The notes under the pieces are model-generated. The model did no database searches. It was given only the letters and a program-made list of their open reading frames with translations, and was not told the origin of the DNA. 64,000 nucleotides of DNA from Streptomyces spiroverticillatus (GTDB lineage Bacteria; Actinomycetota; Actinomycetes; Streptomycetales; Streptomycetaceae), in contig BMUX01000007.1 of the NCBI GenBank assembly GCA_014650415.1, forward strand, positions 311,761-375,760. The letters are read 5' to 3'. A program made the position numbers and the translations under genes. Of this stretch, positions 18,949 to 27,241 are shown one piece after another. Within the stretch, counting starts at the first letter, position 1, and each line of letters opens with the position of its first letter.

Positions 18949-20457
18949 TCAGTGGTCGTGGACCGTGTTCGTCTCGGCGATCTTCTTCCAGGACTTCGGC
19001 TGGACCGGCTTCGCGGCCGGGGCCTTGGCCAGACCGCGTGCGATCTTCGACTCGGCGGCGGCCGGAGCGGCCGGCTTCTCCGGCTGGTACAGCCAGGTGT
19101 CGAACAGCTCGGCGAGCGGCTTGCCGGAGACCTTCTCCGCGTACTTCACGAAGTCGGAGACCTTGGCGTTGCCGTACGCGTACTTCTTCGGCCAGCCCTT
19201 GAGGATCTCGAAGAACTTCTCGTCGCCGACCTCGTTGCGCAGCGCCTGGATGGCGAGCGCGCCCCGGTCGTAGACAGCGATGTCGAACTGCTTGTCCGCA
19301 CCCGGGTCACCCGGCTTGACCTGCCAGAACGGATCCTCGGCCGAACGGGAGGAGTAGGCATAGTCGGCCAGCTCCTGTGCCGTGCCCTCGCCCTCCTTCT
19401 CCGACCACAGCCACTGGCTGTAGCGGGCGAAGCCCTCGTTGACCCAGATGTCCTTCCAGTGGTGCACGGAGACGCTGTCGCCGTACCACTGGTGGGCCAG
19501 CTCGTGCACGACCACCGAGACGTTCGCGCCGTTGGCGAACTGACGGGGGCTGTAGAACGGGCGGGTCTGCGTCTCCAGCGCGAAACCGCTGGTCACGTTG
19601 GGCACGTAACCGCCGATGGCGTTGAAGGGGTACGGGCCGAAGACGCCCTCCAGCCACTCGGTGACCTCGGTCGAGCGCTCGATGCTCGCGCGCGCCGCAC
19701 CGTCGTTGTCGCCGAGGTCCTTGCTGTACGCGTTGAGGACCGGCAGCCCGGACTCGGTCTTGTCGGTGGTGATGTCGAACTTGCCGACGGCGAGCGTGGC
19801 CAGGTAGGAGGCCTGCGGCTTGTTGGAGCGCCAGTTGAAGCGGGTCCAGCCGAGCTTCGAGCTCTGCGACTGGAGCACGCCGTTGGAGATGGCCTGGTGG
19901 CCGTCCGGCACGGAGACCGAGATGTCGTACGTGGCCTTGTCCAGCGGGTGGTCGTTGCTCGGGAACCACCAGGCGGCCGAGTCCGGCTCCTGCGCGGCGA
20001 CGCCGCCGTCCGGGGTACGGGCCCAGGCGGTGTACCCGCCGATCTTCACCTCGGAGGGCTTGCCCGCGTACTTCACGACGATCGAGAGGGACTTGCCCTT
20101 CTGGAGCGGCGAGGCCGGCGTGATCACCAGCTCCTGGTCGCCCTCCTTGGCGAACTTCGCGAGCTTGCCGTTCACCCGCACCTCGCTGACCGCGAGCCCC
20201 AGGTCCAGGTTGAAGCGCGACAGGTCCTGCTTGGCGGTCGCGTTCAGCGTCGCCGTGCCCTCCAGGAGGTCCGTCTTCGGCTGGTACTTCAGCCGCAGGT
20301 CGTAGTGCGACACGTCGTAACCGCCGTTGCCGCTGGCCGGGTAGTAGGGGTCGCCGATCCCCGGAGCGCCGGGGGAGAAGGAGGCGGCCGATGCCGGGAT
20401 CGCCAGCAGCATGGTGGCCGCGGCGAGAACGCCCGGGGCGATGTATCTGCGGTGCAC
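18949..20457 (-). CDS. secreted M1-family zinc metallopeptidase (aminopeptidase N-like)
   Basis: 502 residues with a Sec signal peptide (MHRRYIAPGVLAAATMLLAI, cleavage near ASAAS). The catalytic site is HELAHQWYGDSVS with the third zinc ligand in NEGFARYSQ, the HExxH-x18-E pattern of M1. An exopeptidase GxMEN-like motif is weak: the equivalent region reads SGFALETQTR. The protein lacks the large C-terminal domain of aminopeptidase N, so it belongs to the short secreted M1 group. It is divergent from the S15 peptidase gene across 210 bases. A role in extracellular peptide degradation is likely. Confidence 0.9.
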   Translation of the reverse strand: MHRRYIAPGVLAAATMLLAIPASAASFSPGAPGIGDPYYPASGNGGYDVSHYDLRLKYQPKTDLLEGTATLNATAKQDLSRFNLDLGLAVSEVRVNGKLAKFAKEGDQELVITPASPLQKGKSLSIVVKYAGKPSEVKIGGYTAWARTPDGGVAAQEPDSAAWWFPSNDHPLDKATYDISVSVPDGHQAISNGVLQSQSSKLGWTRFNWRSNKPQASYLATLAVGKFDITTDKTESGLPVLNAYSKDLGDNDGAARASIERSTEVTEWLEGVFGPYPFNAIGGYVPNVTSGFALETQTRPFYSPRQFANGANVSVVVHELAHQWYGDSVSVHHWKDIWVNEGFARYSQWLWSEKEGEGTAQELADYAYSSRSAEDPFWQVKPGDPGADKQFDIAVYDRGALAIQALRNEVGDEKFFEILKGWPKKYAYGNAKVSDFVKYAEKVSGKPLAELFDTWLYQPEKPAAPAAAESKIARGLAKAPAAKPVQPKSWKKIAETNTVHDH

Positions 20458-20667
20458 GAGTGCTCCAAGTGGTCAGTGGGTGCGACGTATTGGCACTCTA
20501 TTCAGCCCCTCGGCCACCAGTCATGTCCATGGTCGCTCCTGTCATGCGTCGTCACACGATTGCCATACGGCCGACATGACCGCTCGCACCCCATTTGCCG
20601 CCAGAGACCTTCACCGTCTCTCTACTGCCCTCTTTTGCACGGGAGTTGACCGGGTTACCGTCCGGCC

Positions 20668-22665
20668 ATGCCGATACCAGCGCGGGCCCGGCGCCCGAGA
20701 CGAAGCACCCTCGTCCCCCTGACCGTGGCCGCGATGACGGCCGTCCTGCTGGGCCCCACCGGGTCCGCGCAGGGCGCCGACGCACCCGCTGCCGCGGGCC
20801 GCCCCACCGAGAGCAAACCGGTCTACGACTACGACAAGGCCGTCCGCGAATCGGTCTGGGTCGACACCCGCATCGACAGCGACAAGGACGGAAAGACCGA
20901 CCGGGTCGCCGTGGACATCGTCCGCCCCCGCGAACTCGACGGCACCGGCCGCCGCGTACCCGTCATCATGGACGCCAGCCCGTACTACCGCTGCTGCGGG
21001 CGCGGCAACGAGAGCCAGAAGAAGACCTACGACGCCGACGGCAAGCCCCTCCAGCTGCCGCTGTTCTACGACAACTACTTCGTGCCGCGCGGCTACGGCT
21101 ACGTCGCCGTCGACTTCACCGGCACCAGCCGCTCCGACGGCTGCATCGACATCGGCGGCCGCTCCGAGATCGCCTCCGCCAAAGCCGTCATCGAATGGCT
21201 CAACGGGCGCGGCACCGGCTACACCACCCGCACCGGCACCGAGCGCACCCGCGCCTCCTGGTCCAACGGCGACACCGGCATGATCGGCAAGAGCTGGGAC
21301 GGCACCATCGCCAACGGCACCGCCGCCACCGGCGTCAAGGGCCTCAAGACCATCGTGCCGATCGGCGCCATCTCTTCCTGGTACGACTACTACTTCCAGC
21401 AGGGCGCCGACCTCTACCAGGGCGGCCCCGAAGACCTCGCCGCAGGCATCGAGAACCCGGAGAACGCCGAGCGCTGCGCCCCGGTGAAGAAGTACCTCTC
21501 CGACAACGCGCCCCTCAACGGCGACCGCACCGCCATGTGGGCCGACCGCGACTTCGTCCCCGACGCGAGCAAGGTGAGGGCCAGCGTCTTCGCCGTGCAC
21601 GGCCAGCAGGACCTCAACGTCCGCATGCGCAACTTCGGCACCTGGTGGGACGCCCTCGCCAAGAACGGGGTCGACCGCAAGGTGTGGCTCTCCCAGACCG
21701 GACACGTCGACCCGTTCGACTTCCGGCGCGCCGAGTGGGTCAAGACCCTGCACCGCTGGTTCGACCACGAGCTGATGGGTTACGACAACGGCATCGACCG
21801 CGAGCCCATGGCCGACATCGAGCGCGCCCCGGACAAGTGGACCACCGACAAGGTCTGGCCCCCGCGCTCCACCGACACCACCAAGATCCGCCCGAACACG
21901 GGCAGTTCGGCCGGAGTCGGCACCCTCGGCCTGAAGCCCGCCAAGCCCGGCACCAAGGAGACCTTCACCGACGACCCGGCCCTCGACGAGGATGCCTGGG
22001 CCGCCAAGATCGACACCGGCACCCCGGAGAAGGCAGGCTTCGCCACCAGGCCGCTCTCCCGCGACCTGCGCCTCTCCGGCACCGGCAAGGTCACCCTGAA
22101 GGTCACCCCCTCCACCGCCAGCGCCAACCTCAGCGCGGTCCTGGTCGACCTCGGCCCCGACACCATCCGCAACTACGCGGCCGCCGGCGAAGGCATCACC
22201 ACCCTCACCGAGCGCACCTGCTGGGGCGCGAGCACCAAGACCGACAGCGCCTGCTTCAAGGAGACCAAGGCCAACACCAAGGCCGTCGACCACACCGTCT
22301 TCAGCCGCGGCTGGGCGAGCCTCGCCCACTACCGGGGCGACGGCAGGGCCCGCCCGCTGACCCCCGGCAAGACGTACGAGATCACCATCGACCTCGCCGC
22401 CTCCGACCACGTCGTCCCTGCGGGCCACCGCCTCGCCCTGATCGTCGGCGGCACCGACGCGGGCCTGGTCGAAGCCCCCGACAGCCGTCCCACCGTCGAC
22501 CTCTCGCTCTCCGGTACGTCGGCGAGGCTCCCGGTCGTCGGCGGCGAGCGGGCCTTCGCGCGCGCCACCTCGGGCAACGCCCCGGCCGCCCCGCTCTCGC
22601 CGGGCGCCCGCGACTCCGTCCCGGTCCCGCAGGACCTGTCCCGGATGCCGGGGGAGGCCCGATGA
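20668..22665 (+). CDS. secreted Xaa-Pro dipeptidyl-peptidase (S15 / CocE-NonD family)
   Basis: 665 residues. The N-terminal signal has ARARRPRRSTLVPLTVAAMT followed by a hydrophobic core and cleavage near SAQGADA. The alpha/beta hydrolase domain has the nucleophile S209 in IGKSWDG, the Asp region VHGQQDLNV and the His region SQTGHVDPFDF. The C-terminal third is the jelly-roll domain typical of S15 enzymes. It should release Xaa-Pro dipeptides from N-termini. The ATG at 20668 precedes the arginine-rich n-region. The following M14 carboxypeptidase gene overlaps its stop by ATGA, so the two are co-translated. Confidence 0.9.
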   Translation: MPIPARARRPRRSTLVPLTVAAMTAVLLGPTGSAQGADAPAAAGRPTESKPVYDYDKAVRESVWVDTRIDSDKDGKTDRVAVDIVRPRELDGTGRRVPVIMDASPYYRCCGRGNESQKKTYDADGKPLQLPLFYDNYFVPRGYGYVAVDFTGTSRSDGCIDIGGRSEIASAKAVIEWLNGRGTGYTTRTGTERTRASWSNGDTGMIGKSWDGTIANGTAATGVKGLKTIVPIGAISSWYDYYFQQGADLYQGGPEDLAAGIENPENAERCAPVKKYLSDNAPLNGDRTAMWADRDFVPDASKVRASVFAVHGQQDLNVRMRNFGTWWDALAKNGVDRKVWLSQTGHVDPFDFRRAEWVKTLHRWFDHELMGYDNGIDREPMADIERAPDKWTTDKVWPPRSTDTTKIRPNTGSSAGVGTLGLKPAKPGTKETFTDDPALDEDAWAAKIDTGTPEKAGFATRPLSRDLRLSGTGKVTLKVTPSTASANLSAVLVDLGPDTIRNYAAAGEGITTLTERTCWGASTKTDSACFKETKANTKAVDHTVFSRGWASLAHYRGDGRARPLTPGKTYEITIDLAASDHVVPAGHRLALIVGGTDAGLVEAPDSRPTVDLSLSGTSARLPVVGGERAFARATSGNAPAAPLSPGARDSVPVPQDLSRMPGEAR

Positions 22666-23951
22666 GGGCCCGGCTGACCGGCACCCTGCTCGGTGCGGCG
22701 GCCCTCGCCGTCCCGATGCTGGCCGCCCCCGCACACGGGGCCGACACCGCCGGCGCGACTCCTCCCCGTACCGGATTCGAATCCTCGGGCGGCGCCCGCT
22801 GGACCACCCAGCCCGAGGAGCAGGACTTCCTGCGGGCCGTCGACCGGGCCAGCGCCCGCACCACCCTCACCACCATCGGCACCACCAAACAGGGCCGCCC
22901 GCTCCAGCTCGTACGCATCGCGGAACGCCAACACACCACCTCCACCGTGCTCCTGATCTGCAGTCAGCACGGCAACGAGCCCGCCGGACGCGAGGCGTGC
23001 CTGAGCCGGGTCCGCGACCTGGCGTACGCCACCGACCGCAGGACCCGCGACTTCCTGCGCGGTACCACCGTCCTCGTCGTGCCCACCGCCAACCCCGACG
23101 GGCGCGCCGCCAACACCCGCGGCAACTCCGACGGCGTCGACATCAACCGCGACCACATCGCGCTCGCCACCGCCGAGGGCCGCGCCATGGCCGCCGTCCT
23201 GCGCGACCGCAAGCCCGACCTCGTCTACGACCTGCACGAATACGGCTCCACGCCCAAGGTCTACGACAAGGACCTCTTCGACCTCTGGCCCCGCAACCTC
23301 AACACGGACCCCCATCTGCACGACGAGTCCCAGCGGCTCTCCGAGCGGTACGTCCGTCCCGCCGCCCACGCCTCCGGCTTCACCACCGGCACGTACGGCA
23401 TCTGGACCGACCCCGTCACCGGCGAGCCCACCCAGCAGGTCGCGGGCGACGGCCAGGAGCGCATCCTGCGCAACGCCTCCGGCGTCAAGCACTCCGCGGG
23501 CCTGCTCATCGAGAGCCGCGTCGACGCCCTCACCGAGGCCGAACAGCAGGACCGGGCCCTCAACCAGCGCCGCCGGGTCACCTCGCACGCCGTCTCCCTG
23601 GACGGCGCGCTGACCTACGCGGCCGAGCGTCGCGTCCCGCTCGCCCTGTCCACCGCACGCGCCCGTTTGGCGGGCTTCGCCGACCGGGGCCCGGTCTATC
23701 TCGGCGGAGCCGACAACGACCCGGCCAAGCCGGCCGACATCCTCACCGACCCGCCCTGCGGCTACCGCCTGACGAAGGATCAGATCACGGACGTACGGGA
23801 CGAACTCGCCCTGCACGGCGTCGCGTTCAGGACCACGCGCGACGGGGCGTACGTGCCCCTGCGTCAGTCCCAGCGTGCCCTGATCCCGCTCCTCCTCGAC
23901 CCGGGGGCGACATACCACCTCACAAAGGGGCAACCCGACACGCGCTGTTAG
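22662..23951 (+). CDS. secreted M14-family zinc carboxypeptidase
   Basis: 429 residues with a Sec signal peptide (MRARLTGTLLGAAALAVPML, cleavage near HGADT). Zinc ligands lie in SQHGNEPAGREACL (HxxE) and in YDLHEYGS. The substrate-anchoring segment VDINRDHI matches the NR pair of M14 enzymes, and the catalytic Glu may be in LLIESRVDAL. The C-terminal 100 residues are an additional region of unknown role. The ATG overlaps the S15 gene's stop. Together with the S15 enzyme it would trim peptides from both ends outside the cell. Confidence 0.88.
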   Translation: MRARLTGTLLGAAALAVPMLAAPAHGADTAGATPPRTGFESSGGARWTTQPEEQDFLRAVDRASARTTLTTIGTTKQGRPLQLVRIAERQHTTSTVLLICSQHGNEPAGREACLSRVRDLAYATDRRTRDFLRGTTVLVVPTANPDGRAANTRGNSDGVDINRDHIALATAEGRAMAAVLRDRKPDLVYDLHEYGSTPKVYDKDLFDLWPRNLNTDPHLHDESQRLSERYVRPAAHASGFTTGTYGIWTDPVTGEPTQQVAGDGQERILRNASGVKHSAGLLIESRVDALTEAEQQDRALNQRRRVTSHAVSLDGALTYAAERRVPLALSTARARLAGFADRGPVYLGGADNDPAKPADILTDPPCGYRLTKDQITDVRDELALHGVAFRTTRDGAYVPLRQSQRALIPLLLDPGATYHLTKGQPDTRC

Positions 23952-23957
23952 CCGACC

Positions 23958-24010
23958 GTGACGTGCGTCACCTGTGATACCGGGTAGCGGCAGGGAATCC
24001 TCCCTACCCG
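23958..24010. promoter_or_regulatory. two dyads in the BCCT transporter promoter region
   Basis: GTGACG-TG-CGTCAC at 23958-23971 is a perfect inverted repeat with a two-base centre. CGGGTAG (23981-23987) and CTACCCG (24004-24010) form a second one around a 16-base spacer. Both lie in the 71-base gap before the transporter start. The second could also be an mRNA hairpin just upstream of the ribosome site. No regulator is identified. Confidence 0.35.
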
Positions 24011-24022
24011 AAAGGTGACCAC

Positions 24023-25756
24023 GTGTCCCACGACGACCAGCCGTCGGGCGACGGCCGGGCAGCTTCGCCACTCATGGCGGATCTGCCCGGCAGCCCCGAG
24101 ACCTCCCACCGGCCGCAGACCGACACCATCGTGTTCGGCGTCACCGCCGCACTCACCCTCGCGTTCGTGCTCTGGGGCGCCCTCGCCACCGAATCCCTGG
24201 AATCGGTGTCGACCACGCTCCTCAACGGCCTCATCCACAACGGCGGCTGGGCGTTCATACTGGCCGCCTCCTCCTTCGTCGTCTTCGCCCTGTGGCTGGC
24301 GATCAGCCGCTACGGCAAGATCACGCTGGGCGACGAGGGTGAGAAGCCCGAGTTCAAGACCGTCTCCTGGGTCGCGATGATGTTCAGCGCGGGCATGGGA
24401 ATCGGCCTGATGTTCTACGGCGTCAGCGAACCCCTGGGGCACTTCTCCTCCCCGCCCCCCGGTACCGATCCCGCCAACGCGGCGGAAGCCATGCAGACCG
24501 CCATGGCCACCACCCTCTTCCACTGGACGCTGCACCCCTGGGCGATCTACGCGGTCGTCGGCCTCGCCATCGCCTACAGCACCTTCCGCCGGCGCCGCCG
24601 CCAGACCATCAGCGCGGTCTTCACCCCGCTCATCGGCGAGAAGCACGCCAACGGGGGAGTCGGCCGCTTCATCGACATCCTCGCCATCTTCGCCACCCTC
24701 TTCGGCTCGGCGGCCTCGCTCGGCCTCGGCGCACTCCAGATCGGCAGCGGAATGAAGGAGGTCGGCTGGATGGAGAAGGCCGGCACCGGCCTGCTCATCG
24801 CCGTCATCGCCGTCCTGACCGTCGCCTTCGTCGCCTCCGCGGTCTCCGGCGTCGAGAAGGGCATCCAGTGGCTGTCCAACACCAACATGGTGCTGGCCCT
24901 GCTCCTGGTGGTCTTCGTCTTCATCGCGGGCCCGACCGTCATCGTCCTGGACCTCCTCCCCACCTCCATCGGCGCCTACCTCGGCGACCTCCCGCAGCTC
25001 ATCGGCCGCACCGAGGCCACCGGCGGCAAGGACGTCGCGACCTGGCTCGGCAGCTGGACGGTCTTCTACTGGGCGTGGTGGATCTCCTGGACGCCCTTCG
25101 TCGGCATGTTCATCGCCCGCATCAGCCGCGGCCGTACGATCCGCCAGTTCATCGGCGGCGTCATCCTCGTCCCCAGCACCGTGAGCCTGCTCTGGTTCGC
25201 GGTCTTCGGTGGTACGGCGATGAAGATGAAGGCCGCGGGCAACCTGCCCGACGAATCGACCCCCGAGGGTCAACTCTTCGGCCTCCTCCGCGAGTTCCCC
25301 ATCGCGACGGTCACCAGCATCCTGGTCATGATCCTCGTCGGCATCTTCTTCGTCTCCGGCGCGGACGCCGCCTCCATCGTCATGGGCACGCTCTCGCAGA
25401 AGGGCTCCTTCGAACCCACCAAGATGGTCGTCGTCTTCTGGGGCGTGGTCACCGGCGCCGTCGCGGCCGTCATGCTGCTCATCGGCGACGGCGAGGACGA
25501 CGCCCTGAAGGGCCTCCAGAACCTCACCATCCTGGTCGCCGCCCCCTTCGCAGTGGTCATGGTCGGCATGTGCTGGGCGCTGATGCGCGACCTGCGCAGC
25601 GATCCGCTGATCGTGCGGGGCGAGCTGGGCGTGGAGGCGGTCGAGGCGGCCGTCATCGAGGGCCACCAGAAGTACGACGGCGACTTCGAGATCCGCATCG
25701 GCCCGGGCAACGGGGAGTCGGGGGCGACGGAGGCCGAGGTGGTGGAGAAGGGCTGA
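24023..25756 (+). CDS. BCCT-family betaine/carnitine/choline transporter
   Basis: 577 residues with about 12 hydrophobic segments. Family hallmarks are FSAGMGIGLMFYGVSEPLGH and the Trp-rich signature FYWAWWISWTPFVGMFIARI. These sodium- or proton-coupled carriers import quaternary ammonium compounds such as glycine betaine for osmoprotection or as nutrients. The start is a GTG at 24023 after AAAGGTG. A hydrophilic tail after the last helix (about residues 525-577) could be a regulatory segment. A strong hairpin follows. Substrate is not predictable from what I see, though the nearby sphingomyelinase would release phosphocholine. Confidence 0.92.
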   Translation: MSHDDQPSGDGRAASPLMADLPGSPETSHRPQTDTIVFGVTAALTLAFVLWGALATESLESVSTTLLNGLIHNGGWAFILAASSFVVFALWLAISRYGKITLGDEGEKPEFKTVSWVAMMFSAGMGIGLMFYGVSEPLGHFSSPPPGTDPANAAEAMQTAMATTLFHWTLHPWAIYAVVGLAIAYSTFRRRRRQTISAVFTPLIGEKHANGGVGRFIDILAIFATLFGSAASLGLGALQIGSGMKEVGWMEKAGTGLLIAVIAVLTVAFVASAVSGVEKGIQWLSNTNMVLALLLVVFVFIAGPTVIVLDLLPTSIGAYLGDLPQLIGRTEATGGKDVATWLGSWTVFYWAWWISWTPFVGMFIARISRGRTIRQFIGGVILVPSTVSLLWFAVFGGTAMKMKAAGNLPDESTPEGQLFGLLREFPIATVTSILVMILVGIFFVSGADAASIVMGTLSQKGSFEPTKMVVVFWGVVTGAVAAVMLLIGDGEDDALKGLQNLTILVAAPFAVVMVGMCWALMRDLRSDPLIVRGELGVEAVEAAVIEGHQKYDGDFEIRIGPGNGESGATEAEVVEKG

Positions 25757-25765
25757 GCAGGATGC

Positions 25766-25814
25766 GGTGCGGGGCGGGGGGGAGGCGGGCGGTTTCCGCC
25801 CGGCGCCCCGCACC
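25766..25814 (+). terminator. hairpin terminator after the BCCT gene
   Basis: GGTGCGGGGCG (25766-25776) and CGCCCCGCACC (25804-25814) are exact inverted repeats. Between them GGCGGGCGG and CCGCCCG can extend the stem around a TTT loop. It starts 9 bases after the stop codon. Confidence 0.65.
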
Positions 25815-25887
25815 GGTCCGGGGCCGGGGAATCACCGAATTCCGCGACCCCCGCACACATTCACCGCCCACGGGGAATACTCACCCC

Positions 25888-26928
25888 ATGCCTGCCGCGC
25901 ACGCGACCTTCGGACTGGCCCCCGCCGTCCGGACCGGAGGAGTCCTGGCCAACGGGGTCCACCAACTCCACCGCGACTTCATGGACTTCGTCGTCGACGG
26001 CCACCCCCTCCTCCACCAGCTCTCGGACCTGGACGCCGTCTCGCCCCTCGCCTCCGACGTCCCACCGGCGATCTTCGTCACGCACGTCCGCAGACTCCTC
26101 CTGGAAGCCGCGCCGCCGCTCCCCGACAACCGGTACGTGATCTACGGCTGCCCGGAGTGCGAGGGCCTCGAATGCGGGGCCGTCACGGCCGTCATAGAGC
26201 AGCAGGACACCGACATCGTCTGGCGCGACTTCGCCTGGCAGACCACCGAGACCCTCGACTTCGACCGCGACGGCTACCACGGCATCGGCCCCTTCCGTTT
26301 CGACGCCGCCCAGTACCGCGCGGAACTCTCCCGCCTCCTCCCGCCCGAGGACGCACCCGAGGGCACGGCCCCCCTCCTCCGCCGCCGCGTCCTCCTCATC
26401 GGCTCCCGCGTGGCCGTCCTGGCGAAGCTGGCCGCCGCCCTCCGTACGATCAACATCGGCGCGGAGATCGCCGCCGACGCCGACCGGGTGCCGCCGACGG
26501 AGATCCGCACCTACACGACGGTCCTCTTCGGCGCCTCGATCGCGGAGCACGAGAAGGAAGCGGTACGCGCCGCCTTCGACCGCGCGGGCGCCGAACCTGT
26601 CTACCTCGACGGCCTCACCCCGATCATCCCGGTCCTGGTCGCCCAGATCGAGAACGCCCTGGACCAGAGCCCCCCGGAGCAGCGCCGTCTGGTCCGCCTC
26701 GTCGCGGCCGACGACGAAGCGGGCGTCGAGGTCACCTCGGCCTGCCGCGTCCAGCTCTACGCGTACCGCCAGGACCGTCTGCACCGCACCCACGCCGAAC
26801 TGGTCTTCGAGGACCTCCTGGAACCGGGCAAGCACCGCATCCCTCTGAACGAGAGGGCCACTCGCGGCCAGTCCTACATCGTCGCCCGCACGCTGGGCTC
26901 GGTCCTGGTCACGCCGATGGCCCGCTGA
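25888..26928 (+). CDS. conserved hypothetical protein with CxxC cluster, function unknown
   Basis: 346 residues. I recognise the sequence as a protein conserved in Streptomyces, sometimes labelled oxidoreductase, but I cannot support a reaction. Residues about 88-97 carry GCPECEGLECG, three cysteines (CxxC then C) that could bind metal. From about residue 170, RRRVLLIGSRVAVLAKLAAA resembles the start of a Rossmann-like fold. No signal peptide or membrane segment is seen. The ATG at 25888 is chosen because similar sequence begins there; the open frame extends far upstream only as a shadow of the transporter gene. Confidence 0.65.
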   Translation: MPAAHATFGLAPAVRTGGVLANGVHQLHRDFMDFVVDGHPLLHQLSDLDAVSPLASDVPPAIFVTHVRRLLLEAAPPLPDNRYVIYGCPECEGLECGAVTAVIEQQDTDIVWRDFAWQTTETLDFDRDGYHGIGPFRFDAAQYRAELSRLLPPEDAPEGTAPLLRRRVLLIGSRVAVLAKLAAALRTINIGAEIAADADRVPPTEIRTYTTVLFGASIAEHEKEAVRAAFDRAGAEPVYLDGLTPIIPVLVAQIENALDQSPPEQRRLVRLVAADDEAGVEVTSACRVQLYAYRQDRLHRTHAELVFEDLLEPGKHRIPLNERATRGQSYIVARTLGSVLVTPMAR

Positions 26929-26954
26929 CCGGCCTCCGGCCGGGTGTGGTGGGT

Positions 26955-27010
26955 CTCTGTCCTGTGCGGGTGCGTCGTGGCTGGTCACGCAGTTCCCCGC
27001 GCCCCTGGAT
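26955..27010 (+). repeat. Streptomyces intergenic repeat, copy 2 (GCGCAGTTCCCCGC type)
   Basis: The core TGCGTCGTGGCTGGTCACGC followed by AGTTCCCCGCGCCCCTGG matches the element at 8221-8280 and, reversed, 28885-28951. It is the first part of a 313-base gap before the ABC-F gene. The rest of that gap is another repeat (27065-27143) and a C-rich stretch with the ABC-F promoter; I see no gene in it. Confidence 0.65.
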
Positions 27011-27064
27011 GGATGCCCTCCGGCACCATCCCCCCCCGCCTGGCGGCGAAGCCGCCCCCTCCAC

Positions 27065-27143
27065 CTCCGTAGCCCCCTTGGGCGGCGGGGTCGCCCCCGG
27101 GGGCGGGACGGGCGGGCAAGGGGGCGGCCCGCCCGATCCGGGC
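27065..27143 (+). repeat. GC-rich intergenic repeat also found inside the GlxA-type gene at 32947-33065
   Basis: The block begins CTCCGTAGCCCCCTTGGGCG and ends with a 34-base segment (27110-27143) that starts GGGCGGGCAAGGGGGCGGCC. That 34-base segment is identical to 33032-33065. The first 26 bases are also identical to 32947-32972. In this location the element is intergenic; in the other it lies inside a reading frame. Confidence 0.8.
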
Positions 27144-27241
27144 GCACCCCGGCACCGGTCCCCTGCCCGCACCCTCCGGTACCGGCCGAGCCCCGACGGC
27201 CACCCGCACCCCCCACCCCCTCCATTAAGATCGGCCTCCTC

